From: Pantoea piersonii
Lineage (GTDB): Bacteria; Pseudomonadota; Gammaproteobacteria; Enterobacterales; Enterobacteriaceae
Assembly (NCBI RefSeq): GCF_003612015.1
Contig: NZ_RARB01000008.1
Coordinates: 398 to 64,397 of the forward strand
Length of the DNA: 64,000 bases
Direction of reading: 5' to 3'
In this document: piece after piece, positions 50,664 to 58,758 of the stretch
How the letters are laid out: each line of letters starts with the position of its first letter
Position numbering within the stretch: position 1 is the stretch's first letter
Made by a program: the position numbers and the translations under genes
The notes under the pieces: model-generated
Seen by the model: the letters and a program-made list of their open reading frames with translations, nothing else
Told to the model about the DNA's origin: nothing
Databases searched by the model: none

Positions 50664-50690
50664 TCAAAAACCGGCCTTAGCCGGTTTTTG
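50664..50690. terminator. Bidirectional terminator next to the alpha remnant
   Basis: CAAAAACCGG and CCGGTTTTTG pair across CCTTAG, giving T runs on both strands. It lies directly after the alpha remnant stop on the minus strand. The remaining 270 bases up to the gene at 50395 are AT-rich and hold no gene. Confidence 0.8.
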
Positions 50691-50696
50691 ATATTA

Positions 50697-51310
50697 TTAG
50701 ATGTTACATGCTGGCAGCCGATCTGCCTCGCTGTCTTCATGCAGCGTGAGATTAGTTTGAATCCCGTTATTCGTGCGGCGTTTAATCAACACTCGCTCAT
50801 ACTCTTTTAGCGTCTGTGGCACTGCCTGGCCGAATGCAGTCAGGCTGAGCGGGTGCTGATGGCCACGTGACTCCATGAAAGACAGGTAGGCATGATAGAG
50901 ATAGCGATTCGGATTCAGCGGGCGAATATTGGCGTTACCAATAAACAGCCCGTTTGGCGTGCTCAGCGGATCAGGTATCCACAGAAATCAACCAGCAGAT
51001 CGGCCTGTCTTTTGATATCCAGCGCCTCACCGGAAGTCTGCTTCGCCTGCAACAGCTCGCGCGCTTCGTTTGGTGATGAGAAGCGCTGCATCAGGTGACG
51101 AACAATCACGGCCAGCTCGGTGCTGATTTTGCCCAGCAACTGCGGGTCACGCTCTTTTGCCGGTATCACCTCCGGGAACGTCAGAATTACCCGGCGGCGC
51201 GACACACCGCCGCTGCGATCGCTGAAGCGCATCGGATTGTTGTTCACCGCCAGAATTACCGCCGGAATATGGGTGGAGTAGGCGTCACGGTATTTCTGGT
51301 CAATTGGCGC
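50697..51310 (-). pseudogene. P4 alpha-type primase/helicase, C-terminal remnant with frameshift
   Basis: The minus strand encodes the end of a P4 alpha-like replication protein: YRDAYSTHIPAVILAVNNNP, FSDRSGGVSRRRVILTFPE and RDPQLLGKISTELAVIVRHL (helicase end). After GYL the frame is lost (GGATCC appears as GATCC near 50975) and resumes as LSTPNGLFIGNANIRPLNPN to KRRTNNGIQTNLTLHEDSEA, close to the P4 alpha C-terminus. The N-terminal primase and Walker motifs are absent: the sequence switches near 51310 to a Psu-like gene on the other strand. It is not functional. Confidence 0.85.
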
Positions 51311-51856
51311 ACGCGCTTCCGCAACCTGCGAGGCAATCTCACCGACGAGCTGCGCGCCGAACATTCTCAGCGCATCGCCAGCCGTGAACTGGCCGATGAG
51401 TTCGGCGGGCTGCTTAAAGAGCTGGCGCTGGATAAGCAGGAGGCAATGCTGAAATGCTGCGGCAGTGGTAAAGAGTATGTTGAATCGCATCGGGAGGCTT
51501 TTACCGGGTTCGCGGATGCGCACTGGCAGTCAGCACTGCGTAACCTAAGTCCGTCGCTGCTGTGGGCCATTAAGCTGCGTCTCCGTCGTGAAGAGCTTTC
51601 CCCGACGTTTGCCGGCGATGACCGGGATAGTATTAAGGACGTGGCTTATCTGGTCGGTGAAGCGCTGACGCGAGCGGCTGTTGCTCTGCCAGACAGCATA
51701 CTAAATGAGGCTCCGCTGCTGGAGAATATTGGTCTATATCGCCCGCCGCTTACGGGTATTGATATGGAGCTATACCGCCATCCTATGCGCCGCCAGAAAC
51801 TGGCTGAATCAATCCGGGCGCAGCGTGCAAAACTTCAGGAGGGCAGCCAGAAATGA
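51305..51856 (+). pseudogene. Psu-like polarity-suppression protein, 5'-truncated
   Basis: From about 51313 the plus strand encodes RFRNLRGNLTDELRAEHSQR and ends QKLAESIRAQRAKLQEGSQK. The composition and the C-terminal pattern (LLENIGLYRPPLTGIDMEL, then a Met-Arg-Arg-Lys-rich end) fit the P4 Psu family, which binds Rho and decorates capsids. The open frame continues upstream to 51095, but that part is antisense to the alpha remnant, so the true N-terminus is missing. It is followed with a four-base overlap by the Ogr/Delta gene, matching the late-gene order of P4-like satellites. Confidence 0.65.
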
Positions 51857-52104
51857 TGCACTGTCCCTACTGCAAAAGTGCGGCACATACCAAATCGAGC
51901 CGCTATATGTCAGAGCAGGTAAAAGAGCGTTATCACCAGTGCACTAACCTGGACTGCTCCTGTACTTTCAAGACGAATGAGAGCATCACAAAGGTGATCA
52001 CCGCACCACCACAGCCGGAAAAAATACCGGTACCATCACCGGAACCAACAAGAGAACGCCAGACGCTGGGCCGTTATGGTTCTGCATTCCGCCAGATTCA
52101 CTAA
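51853..52104 (+). CDS. Ogr/Delta-type zinc-finger late-gene activator
   Basis: The 83-residue protein begins MMHCPYCKSAAHTKSSRYMS and continues with CTNLDCSCTFKTNES. The cysteines CxxC and CxxxxC form the zinc finger of P2 Ogr / P4 Delta activators, which recruit sigma-70 polymerase to late promoters through the alpha subunit. The C-terminal third is proline-rich. It starts at ATG 51853 (or 51856) over the psu stop. It is the only satellite structural/regulatory gene here that looks intact. Confidence 0.87.
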   Translation: MMHCPYCKSAAHTKSSRYMSEQVKERYHQCTNLDCSCTFKTNESITKVITAPPQPEKIPVPSPEPTRERQTLGRYGSAFRQIH

Positions 52105-52322
52105 TCCCGCACAGCCGCTGCCACACCAGCGGCTTTATTGCGCCCATATTCTTTCTTCCCGAAGCCTTTTTTCTGGCCAGCCGCTTTGTAAAGAGACGTG
52201 CATGCATAGCGCGCATGGATCCGCATGCAAAAAAATGCCCCGCTTTGCCTCGTTCAGGCCATTCCGGGCGCGGCTAGGCCCGTAGCATGCACCTGCATGA
52301 AAAGTGGTGTATAAAGCGGGCA

Positions 52323-52341
52323 GGCGTGGCGGGGAAAGCAT
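52323..52341 (+). other. P2/P4-type cos site
   Basis: GGCGTGGCGGGGAAAGCAT matches the 19-base cohesive end of P2/P4 (GGCGAGGCGGGGAAAGCAC) at 17 of 19 positions, and TGCGCGC follows as in P2. The 267-base non-coding region around it (52105-52371) holds several GCATG repeats, as expected for a packaging region. It lies between the late gene delta and the cargo operon. Confidence 0.83.
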
Positions 52342-52371
52342 TGCGCGCGGTTAACAGCAGCCCACGGCAGC

Positions 52372-53061
52372 TCAATTGCATTTGTTAATGAGCAAACTAT
52401 TTTTAATGATACTTCTCGCACTCCAGTGCAGAGCGATATTTTGAGTAAAATCATTTCTTACAATCTTAGCTCTAAAAAAGGTTTGATAGGAATCCGATGC
52501 TCTAACATAAACTCCTTCTGAAATTGAATCGCTATATGAAGATTTTTTGATAAAACTGAGTAATTCATTTAGACGAAAAAAACCCTTCCCTAACAAAGGT
52601 ACAGATAAAATATCCATGGACTTCGTTAACTCTTGACGGCTATCAAAATCTATAAATTTTTTCAAATTTTTGTCATAAATATCAAAAGCTAAAAAGTAGT
52701 CAGGGAGAGAGGTGTAATGGATAGAATGCTTGGCGTAACACCACTCTCCGAATAAAATATATCTGTCAGTAAGGACATCAAATAGCTTCTCAAGTCTTGA
52801 TTTTAACCAATTATCTAAAGGTTTCCACTGGCCAGAGAATGGGGGATTTAAAATGCTCCCTCTATTCTGTAATATTATATTCCCCTCAAAATCGAAAGAT
52901 ATGCCAAGATTTGCACCGTCAATTTTCTCCTCAATGATTAACTCTTTAGTTAGGGCGTCATTTTGCATATCATCATCAAGCACCTTGTCATTTCTAATGT
53001 CTTGAGTGACTGAAATAGCGAAGTGAGGTGTGCTTGGGAATTTTACATTAATCTCGCTCAT
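52372..53061 (-). CDS. Small RNA ligase-family nucleotidyltransferase
   Basis: The 229-residue protein has the nucleotidyltransferase motifs of ATP-dependent RNA ligases in order: motif I EEKIDGAN (nucleophile Lys46), NRGS (66-69), motif III LFGEW (103-107), motif IIIa AFDIYD (125-130), motif IV SEGVYVR (181-187) and motif V FRAKIVR (Lys199). It is compact, with little beyond the catalytic domain, so substrate specificity cannot be given. It is the third gene of an ATPase-PIN-ligase operon, joined by an ATGA overlap to the PIN gene. Predicted role: join or repair RNA ends in a defence system (inference). Confidence 0.8.
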   Translation of the reverse strand: MSEINVKFPSTPHFAISVTQDIRNDKVLDDDMQNDALTKELIIEEKIDGANLGISFDFEGNIILQNRGSILNPPFSGQWKPLDNWLKSRLEKLFDVLTDRYILFGEWCYAKHSIHYTSLPDYFLAFDIYDKNLKKFIDFDSRQELTKSMDILSVPLLGKGFFRLNELLSFIKKSSYSDSISEGVYVRASDSYQTFFRAKIVRNDFTQNIALHWSARSIIKNSLLINKCN

Positions 53062-53594
53062 CCTCTCATCTTCCTGTTATAGATGGTTTCTATGTATTGC
53101 TCATCCATAAAGCACACTTTAATATTTACTTCTAGTAATGCATCTTTCCATCCCCACCATTTACTATCAGCAGCTTGATAAATGCAAGGTTTTCCTGGGT
53201 GTGCGTTTGATGTTGCCACGAACTTACGATCTGAAATATCAAAGTTAACTAGTTCTGGGTGTTGTGGGAATTCGGAGTAAGTATCATTATTTTTAGTTAT
53301 GTTAACACGGTCGGTTTCTGGAAAGTTCCATCTATTATCATGCAGCCATTTCATAAAGACATCCCCTTGTCCGGGCGAGCCGCCTAAGTTAAGTTGCCCT
53401 CTATATTCATCAAAGATTTCATCCATTGAGTCAAGAACTAATCCACTATCTTTACTTCTTGTTATTTTCTCAATCAGTTCAACGCAGCTTAAAACACATT
53501 TGGCATTTTCATTAGTTACTCCATCTGCAACAACTGCTAAATTAGCAGTTTTAGGTACGTTAGTATCTAAAATATAATTCTTGGGAATCTTCAT
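53058..53594 (-). CDS. PIN-domain nuclease
   Basis: The 178-residue protein begins NYILDTNVP, the first acidic motif of PIN nucleases (Asp10). Further candidate metal ligands are FDEYR (62-65) and FDISDRKFVATSNAH (118 onward), the last being the usual Asp-Arg-x-x-x-Ala motif. Residues 140-178 form an unusual Trp-rich tail (KWWGWKDALL). PIN domains cut single-stranded RNA, often tRNA or rRNA. It overlaps both neighbours by four bases, so expression is coupled to the ATPase. There is no small antitoxin gene beside it, unlike VapBC. Confidence 0.8.
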   Translation of the reverse strand: MKIPKNYILDTNVPKTANLAVVADGVTNENAKCVLSCVELIEKITRSKDSGLVLDSMDEIFDEYRGQLNLGGSPGQGDVFMKWLHDNRWNFPETDRVNITKNNDTYSEFPQHPELVNFDISDRKFVATSNAHPGKPCIYQAADSKWWGWKDALLEVNIKVCFMDEQYIETIYNRKMRG

Positions 53595-54979
53595 TTTTTG
53601 TTGATTTCCTTAAGTCTTCTCTGTATGGCTGCTTTAGATTGCGCAGTTATATCACCCATTTCATCTCCAAAGAAATGCTCCGGCCAATTTTTGATGTTGC
53701 CAAAGTCATCAATCAACAAAGGAGTAAGTGACGGTTTGTTTTTGGAGTAATCAGAGAAATAGGCTGCTACATTTTCTTTGGATATTTCGTTTTCTGCTAT
53801 TCTTCTTTGAAGTCTTCTCAGGAAATGTTCTGAGTGGGTTTCTATAATTAACTGAATTCTTCTATCTTCGCCATTTTCCTTTGAACGTATAACATCAATT
53901 AAAACATCCGCTAAAACAGATTGCGCCTTAGGATGGAGGTGTATTTCAGGCTGCTCCATTAAGATAACAGAACCGCTGGGTGCGTAGAAACATTGTACTA
54001 AAACGGGTAATACTTGCGATACCCCAAATCCTACATCTGGTAAGTCCACCCAAGATTTTGAGCCTTTCGTACATACCTTAACTTCATATTCTTGACGATT
54101 TTCAGAGATGGGTTTTACAATGAAATCATCAATAAGTCCCATTTCTTTCAATTTTAATGCAATTATCTCCTCGAAAGGTTTTGTCACTTTTCTATAGCCA
54201 AGGCCTATTTTACGATCTTTGGCAGATAAAAGCGCTGAAATAGTATTTTCACCAGAAAACCCAACACTTTCAGGCCTGATTCCAGACCATGGATATAACC
54301 TTGATGCTTTTATTCTAAGCGGTCCGAGGTAATAAAGTGACCGAAATAACTGCTCGTGTCGTAAATTTAGCTCTTGCACAAAGTCTGCATTTTGATAATA
54401 AGCTACAACTTCTTCAGGGAATCCATAAAACCTTACAGCTTCTTTAATTGACCAAACGCGCCCTTTTTGCCTAACTAAATTATAATTAGAGAAGTTAGTC
54501 TTAAAGTCATTCTTAGTATTTAAATTCCTTTCAAGGCCAACTGAAAATCCAAGCTGGTTTCCATAATGTATTTCATAATTGAAGCCAGAAAGTTCAACAA
54601 TCCGCTGACTTTCGTTAAAACATACTGAAGCACCAAATGATATTTCATCTCCTTGGAAGATGTTTGAGCTGATAGGATCCCTCACCCTTAACTCATCATC
54701 AATGCTCCAAGTATATTCAAATGATATTTTTTTTGAGGAATCTCTTTGATGAACCATTTCATGAAAAGAGCCAAGCTGTACTGCTGTCTGTGGCCCTCCT
54801 GAATAAAGAGGACTTTTACGATCAGGTGAATCAATAGTCTGTTTGAGCATCATTAGAAGCTGACCTATACTAGATTTACCTGAGCTATTACCTCCAAAAA
54901 ATAACGTAATAGGAGCCATGGATATTTCTTGTGTATCTTCCCATGCTTTAAAGTTTTTTATTCTTAATTTTTTAAACAT
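53591..54979 (-). CDS. AAA/ABC-like ATPase with DUF3696-type C-terminus
   Basis: The 462-residue protein belongs to the SMC/OLD-like ATPase group. Walker A is FGGNSSGKSS (28-37), a signature-like region lies in DVGFGVSQVLPVLVQ, Walker B is VILMEQPEIHLHPKAQ and the H-loop is ETHSEHFLRRLQRRI. The C-terminus (LLIDDFGNIKNWPEHFFGD, DITAQSKAAIQRR) fits DUF3696. No TOPRIM nuclease is fused. Such ATPases sense phage in several defence systems, acting with a separate effector. Here the following genes are a PIN nuclease and an RNA ligase. The DNA is AT-rich. The gene starts 14 bases inside the 3' end of the broken integrase. Confidence 0.85.
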   Translation of the reverse strand: MFKKLRIKNFKAWEDTQEISMAPITLFFGGNSSGKSSIGQLLMMLKQTIDSPDRKSPLYSGGPQTAVQLGSFHEMVHQRDSSKKISFEYTWSIDDELRVRDPISSNIFQGDEISFGASVCFNESQRIVELSGFNYEIHYGNQLGFSVGLERNLNTKNDFKTNFSNYNLVRQKGRVWSIKEAVRFYGFPEEVVAYYQNADFVQELNLRHEQLFRSLYYLGPLRIKASRLYPWSGIRPESVGFSGENTISALLSAKDRKIGLGYRKVTKPFEEIIALKLKEMGLIDDFIVKPISENRQEYEVKVCTKGSKSWVDLPDVGFGVSQVLPVLVQCFYAPSGSVILMEQPEIHLHPKAQSVLADVLIDVIRSKENGEDRRIQLIIETHSEHFLRRLQRRIAENEISKENVAAYFSDYSKNKPSLTPLLIDDFGNIKNWPEHFFGDEMGDITAQSKAAIQRRLKEINKK

Positions 54980-56180
54980 TTCATCTCCTGAATTTTGTTA
55001 TAAACAAAACTGCCCCACCAATTCATCAGTTCAACCCGTTTCTCAAGGTAGATTGAACGATTGTAAGCCCTACAGACTTCGTTTTTATCAGAATGAGCCA
55101 ACGCAGACTCAATCACATCAGAGTTAAAGTTAGCTTCATTCAGGGCTGTACTTGCAATTGAACGTAAACCATGTGCGACAAGTCTACCACCATAACCAAT
55201 CCGTTTTAATGCTGCATTTGCAGTCTGACTATTCATCGATTGTTTTGGGTTGTTTCTGCTTGGGAAAATATGCTCACTGTGAGCGCTTACAGGCCTCATA
55301 ACCTCTAGAATATATAATGCTTGTGGTGATAAGGGGATAATATGTTCACGCTTGGCCTTCATCCTTGTTGCCGGGATAGTCCAGAGTTTATTCTCAAAAT
55401 TGATTTCTGTCCATTTCGCACCAGAAGCTTCTGAGGGACGCACAAGAGTCAGAAGTTGCCACTCAATAAGACAGCGAGTAGAACCAGATAGGTTCGACAT
55501 AGATAAAGACCGCATCAACTTTGGCAATTCTCGGGTCTGAGTGTTGGCATATGCTGTTTTTTTGGCTTCTCAAAAGCCATACCAACACCAGACGCTGGGT
55601 TAGCATCGATCAATCCGGTGTTGACTGCATAAATCATAATCTCGTTGATACGCTGCACTAACCTACGAACTGTTTCAAGAGCGCCTCTAGTTTTAATCGG
55701 CTCCAGTGCTTCAACAAACGTTCTGGCCTTGAGTGCTTGAACAGGAATTTCGCCAATAGCGGGGAAGATGTCCTTCTCCAGTGATCGCCAAATATCTTTC
55801 GCATAATCCTCGGTGACGCTTTTGCTTTTAAGCTGGAACCACCTATCGGCAACAACTGAAAAAATGCTATCCAATTCAATTTGACGTTGCTCAGAAACTT
55901 CCTCTTGCTGCTTCTGTGGATCGATCCCTTGAGCAAGCAGCGACAGATACTGGTCACGCATCTGACGTGCAGCAGCTAGCGTTAGAGCAGGGTATGAGAC
56001 AAGACTAAGATTTGTTCGGCTACTACTTCTTGGCCTCTGATAGCGGAAACGCCACAGCTTTTTACCAGATGTTTTGACGAGCAGGAAAAGTCCGTCACCA
56101 TCGTGCAGTGTGAAGTCTTTCTCTTGAGGCTTAGCTTTGAGGATTTCGTTATTGGTGAGGGGGCGTGTCATCCGCGCCAT
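54964..56180 (-). pseudogene. int: P4-type tyrosine recombinase, single frameshift
   Basis: The integrase of the satellite reads MARMTRPLTNNEILKAKPQE in the first frame and stops at 55515. A second frame carries the rest (LPKLMRSLSMSNLSG onward). One missing G in GAGGAA near 55528 separates them. The catalytic set is present: Arg in TLVRPSEA, HGLRS, AHSDKN and Tyr in SIYLEKR. The gene lies 200 bases from the 3' end of ssrA, the classic attachment site of this family, and points away from it. Unless the missing base is a sequencing error, the element cannot excise by itself. Confidence 0.9.
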
Positions 56181-56228
56181 GAGTGATTTCCGTCCATAAT
56201 GGGTACACGTTTTTGGCCCACCTTATGT

Positions 56229-56250
56229 CGTGTACCTAAACGTGTGCCAA
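56229..56250 (+). repeat. Right copy of direct repeat TACCTAAACGTGTRCCAAT
   Basis: This copy (TACCTAAACGTGTGCCAAT) lies 50 bases upstream of the integrase start. A related GTACACGTTTTTGG lies at about 56202-56215. The grouping fits arm-type integrase sites. Confidence 0.5.
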
Positions 56251-56297
56251 TAATCCCTGTATTCAGGCGGATCATCGTGCCGGAAGATTACAGACAC

Positions 56298-56332
56298 AAA
56301 AAAGCCCGCCAGGCTTGCGCCGTGCGGGCTTT
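56298..56332 (-). terminator. Terminator downstream of ssrA
   Basis: On the minus strand AAAGCCCGC and GCGGGCTTT pair around a GC-rich loop, followed by a T run. It lies 45 bases after the mature tmRNA end. Confidence 0.88.
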
Positions 56333-56376
56333 CAGGACTTCTACAGATGACTCTGGTAATCATCTTTGAAGAATTT

Positions 56377-56740
56377 TGGTGGAGCTGGCGGGAGTTGAAC
56401 CCGCGTCCGAAATTCCTACATCCTCAGTACTACATGCTTAGTCAGTCTTTACATTCGCCTGGCAGCTGCGGACAGACACGCCACTGACAGACTATCCTGA
56501 TTAGATTTAACGCTTCAACCCCAGGCAAGGCATCCACGCGATCTCTTTTGGGTTTGACCTCTCTTGATCCCCGTCCTAAGAGCGGAGGCTAGGGAGAGAG
56601 GGCTCTAAGCAGGTTATTAAGCTGCTAGTGCGTAGTTTTCGTCGTTTGCGACTATTTTTTTGCGGTTTTTTAGCGAGGCCTACCGCACCTCGGCATGCAC
56701 CTTGGGTTTCGCAAATCCCGTCGAATCCAGAATCAGCCCC
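56377..56740 (-). ncRNA. ssrA: Transfer-messenger RNA (tmRNA)
   Basis: The sequence matches E. coli tmRNA end to end: GGGGCTGATTCTGGATTCGA at the 5' end, GCGGGTTCAACTCCCGCCAG plus CTCCACCA at the 3' end. The tag frame reads ANDENYALAA then stop. It frees stalled ribosomes together with SmpB, encoded 44 bases upstream. Its 3' end is the attachment site for the neighbouring integrase. Confidence 0.98.
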
Positions 56741-56784
56741 AGGAACCAACTACTCTAGCAAAAAACTTTAAAACTATCCAGCGA

Positions 56785-57267
56785 TTAGCGGTTGCGATTT
56801 TTCATGATGCGCGCTTTATCGAGCTTCCACTCGCGCTCTTTGATGTCGTCGCGCTTGTCATGCTCTTTCTTACCGCGCGCCACACCAATCTTCAGCTTGC
56901 ACCAGGCGTTTTTCCAGTAAAGCGACAGCGCAACGACGGTGTAGCCTTCGCGGTTAACGCGGCCATAAAGCGAGTCGAGTTCGCGCTGGTTCAGCAGCAG
57001 CTTACGGTTGCGCGTGGGATCGCAGACGACATGCGTTGAGGCGACCGCCAGCGGCTGGAAGGTAGAGCCGAACAGATAAGCTTCGCCATCGCGCAGCAGA
57101 ATATAGCTGTCGCTGATGTTGGCTTTACCCGCACGGAGCGATTTGACTTCCCATCCTTGTAGCGACAATCCCGCTTCGAACTCTTCTTCAATGAAGTATT
57201 CATGACGGGCGCGTTTGTTAAGGGCAATAGTGGCAGAACCGGGTTTATGTACTTTTTTCTTTGTCAT
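56785..57267 (-). CDS. smpB: SsrA-binding protein SmpB
   Basis: SmpB binds tmRNA and places it in stalled ribosomes. The 160-residue protein has the family's beta-barrel core ([39 protein letters not shown]) and the C-terminal basic tail ([20 protein letters not shown]) that enters the mRNA channel. It lies directly upstream of ssrA on the same strand and is divergent from ratA, the order seen in E. coli. Confidence 0.97.
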   Translation of the reverse strand: MTKKKVHKPGSATIALNKRARHEYFIEEEFEAGLSLQGWEVKSLRAGKANISDSYILLRDGEAYLFGSTFQPLAVASTHVVCDPTRNRKLLLNQRELDSLYGRVNREGYTVVALSLYWKNAWCKLKIGVARGKKEHDKRDDIKEREWKLDKARIMKNRNR

Positions 57268-57426
57268 AGTGCGGCGTATTTTACATCACTTAAGCGGCCA
57301 TCGCACCCCTTGTCCAGCGGGGCACCGGGAAACGGGATATTCTAGCACACCTCTGAAAGCGGGGAATTTTTGTTTGATCGCTGGAAATGCTACAATTCAG
57401 CGGTTTTGTGATGAACAGGAACCATT

Positions 57427-57861
57427 ATGGCTCAGATTAGTCGTTCGGCGCTGGTGCCCTTCAGCGCTGAGCAAATGTACCAGCTGGTCAACGATGTGGA
57501 TGCCTATCCACAGTTTTTGCCAGGATGCACTGGCAGTCGCGTGCTGGAATCGTCTGAAAATCAGATGACGGCCTCCGTAGACGTCTCAAAAGCGGGCATC
57601 AGTAAGACATTTACTACGCGTAACACCCTAACCGACAATCAACGTATCCAGATGCAACTGGTGGACGGCCCATTCCGCAAGCTCACCGGCGGCTGGCACT
57701 TTATCTCGCTGGGCGATGACGCCTGCAAGGTAGAACTCAGCCTGGATTTTGAGTTCACCAATATGCTGGTAGAGATGGCGTTCGGCCGCATCTTCAAAGA
57801 GCTGGCAAACAGCATGGTGCAGGCTTTTACCCAGCGCGCCAAAGAGGTCTACAGTGCCTGA
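57427..57861 (+). CDS. ratA: START-domain protein RatA
   Basis: The 144-residue protein has a START/coenzyme-Q-binding (Coq10-like) fold: [20 protein letters not shown] and [20 protein letters not shown] are conserved. In E. coli RatA was reported to bind 50S subunits and block 70S formation. Homology to Coq10 also suggests a ubiquinone-related role, so the cellular function is debated. It overlaps ratB by eight bases and forms a two-gene unit divergent from smpB. Confidence 0.93.
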   Translation: MAQISRSALVPFSAEQMYQLVNDVDAYPQFLPGCTGSRVLESSENQMTASVDVSKAGISKTFTTRNTLTDNQRIQMQLVDGPFRKLTGGWHFISLGDDACKVELSLDFEFTNMLVEMAFGRIFKELANSMVQAFTQRAKEVYSA

Positions 57862-58147
57862 GATCTCCGTTGAGGTGGTTTACGCGCTGCCGGAAAAACA
57901 GTATCAGCGCGTGGTCACGCTGGAAGAGGGAAGCACTGTTGAGCAGGCAATCGTCGCATCGGGCCTGCTTGAACTGCGCCGCGATATCGATCTCAGCCGC
58001 AATAAGGTTGGCGTCTTTAGCCGTCCGGTTAAGCTGGGCGATACGCTGCAGGAAGGCGACAGGGTAGAAATCTATCGCCCGCTGATTGCCGACCCCAAAG
58101 AGCTGCGTCGTCAGCGCGCAGAACGCTCAGCCAGCGGCAAAAAATAG
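57854..58147 (+). CDS. ratB: RnfH-family protein RatB
   Basis: The 97-residue protein has a ubiquitin-like beta-grasp fold of the RnfH/UPF0125 family ([40 protein letters not shown]). The function is not established. In some bacteria RnfH is linked to the Rnf electron-transfer complex, but no rnf genes are near. The start overlaps the end of ratA. Confidence 0.92.
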   Translation: MPEISVEVVYALPEKQYQRVVTLEEGSTVEQAIVASGLLELRRDIDLSRNKVGVFSRPVKLGDTLQEGDRVEIYRPLIADPKELRRQRAERSASGKK

Positions 58148-58176
58148 CGCCAGTCAGAACAGACAGGCCAGAAATG

Positions 58177-58203
58177 CAAAAGGCGCCAGCGGCGCCTTTT
58201 TTG
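58177..58203. terminator. Bidirectional terminator between ratB and bamE
   Basis: AAAAGGCGCC and GGCGCCTTTT pair across AGC with T runs on both strands, between two convergent genes. Confidence 0.9.
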
Positions 58204-58215
58204 TTGCGTGTTCGA

Positions 58216-58563
58216 TCAGTCACCCGACTTTGTCAGATTCGGTTTATTGTCGATATTGGTCAGTACGCCGTTGCTGTCGAAGGTAAGTGTCAGCGTCTGC
58301 TGCTTCACGCTTTCATGGCCTGGCTCCTGACGGAACACGTAATACCAGACGTTGCTGCCAAACGGGTCACGCATCATTGGTGTACCGAGCGTATAGGCAA
58401 CCTGCTGCTGCGTCATGCCGTTGTGGATTTTCGCCACATCGTTGGCAACCAGGTAGTTGCCCTGGTTGATATCTGGGCGGTAAACCACGCGCTCAAGGGT
58501 GGAGCATCCGGCGGTCATCATCAACATTACCACTGCCGCGGCAGTCAGCGTTTTACAGCGCAT
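58216..58563 (-). CDS. bamE: Outer-membrane assembly lipoprotein BamE
   Basis: BamE is the small lipoprotein of the BAM complex that folds barrel proteins into the outer membrane. The 115-residue precursor has lipobox MTAGC (Cys20) and the conserved mature start [18 protein letters not shown]. The SmpA/OmlA fold motif [19 protein letters not shown] follows. It lies downstream of recN on the same strand, as in E. coli. Confidence 0.97.
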   Translation of the reverse strand: MRCKTLTAAAVVMLMMTAGCSTLERVVYRPDINQGNYLVANDVAKIHNGMTQQQVAYTLGTPMMRDPFGSNVWYYVFRQEPGHESVKQQTLTLTFDSNGVLTNIDNKPNLTKSGD

Positions 58564-58758
58564 CTCTACATTCCTTTTCTGGGGCCAAACGCCTTTTCTC
58601 AGGCTGTTTTTTTGCCATCAAATTCTGAACTCTGCCTGCGGCAGGCTTTATTATTCAGGCGACATAAGTTGCCGATGATAATAAACCTTTTCGCTATTGG
58701 AAACCTCTACATCGACAGAGCAAGCATATGACCACGCAGCGGGAAGAAAGTGCGACCC

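Noticed and set aside
51095..51310. Upstream part of the plus-strand frame ending in the Psu-like gene
   Set aside because: It is antisense to conserved alpha helicase sequence on the minus strand, so it is not Psu coding sequence.
52135..52341. Short frames between delta and the cargo operon
   Set aside because: They lie in the cos packaging region and lack ribosome sites or conservation that I can recognise.
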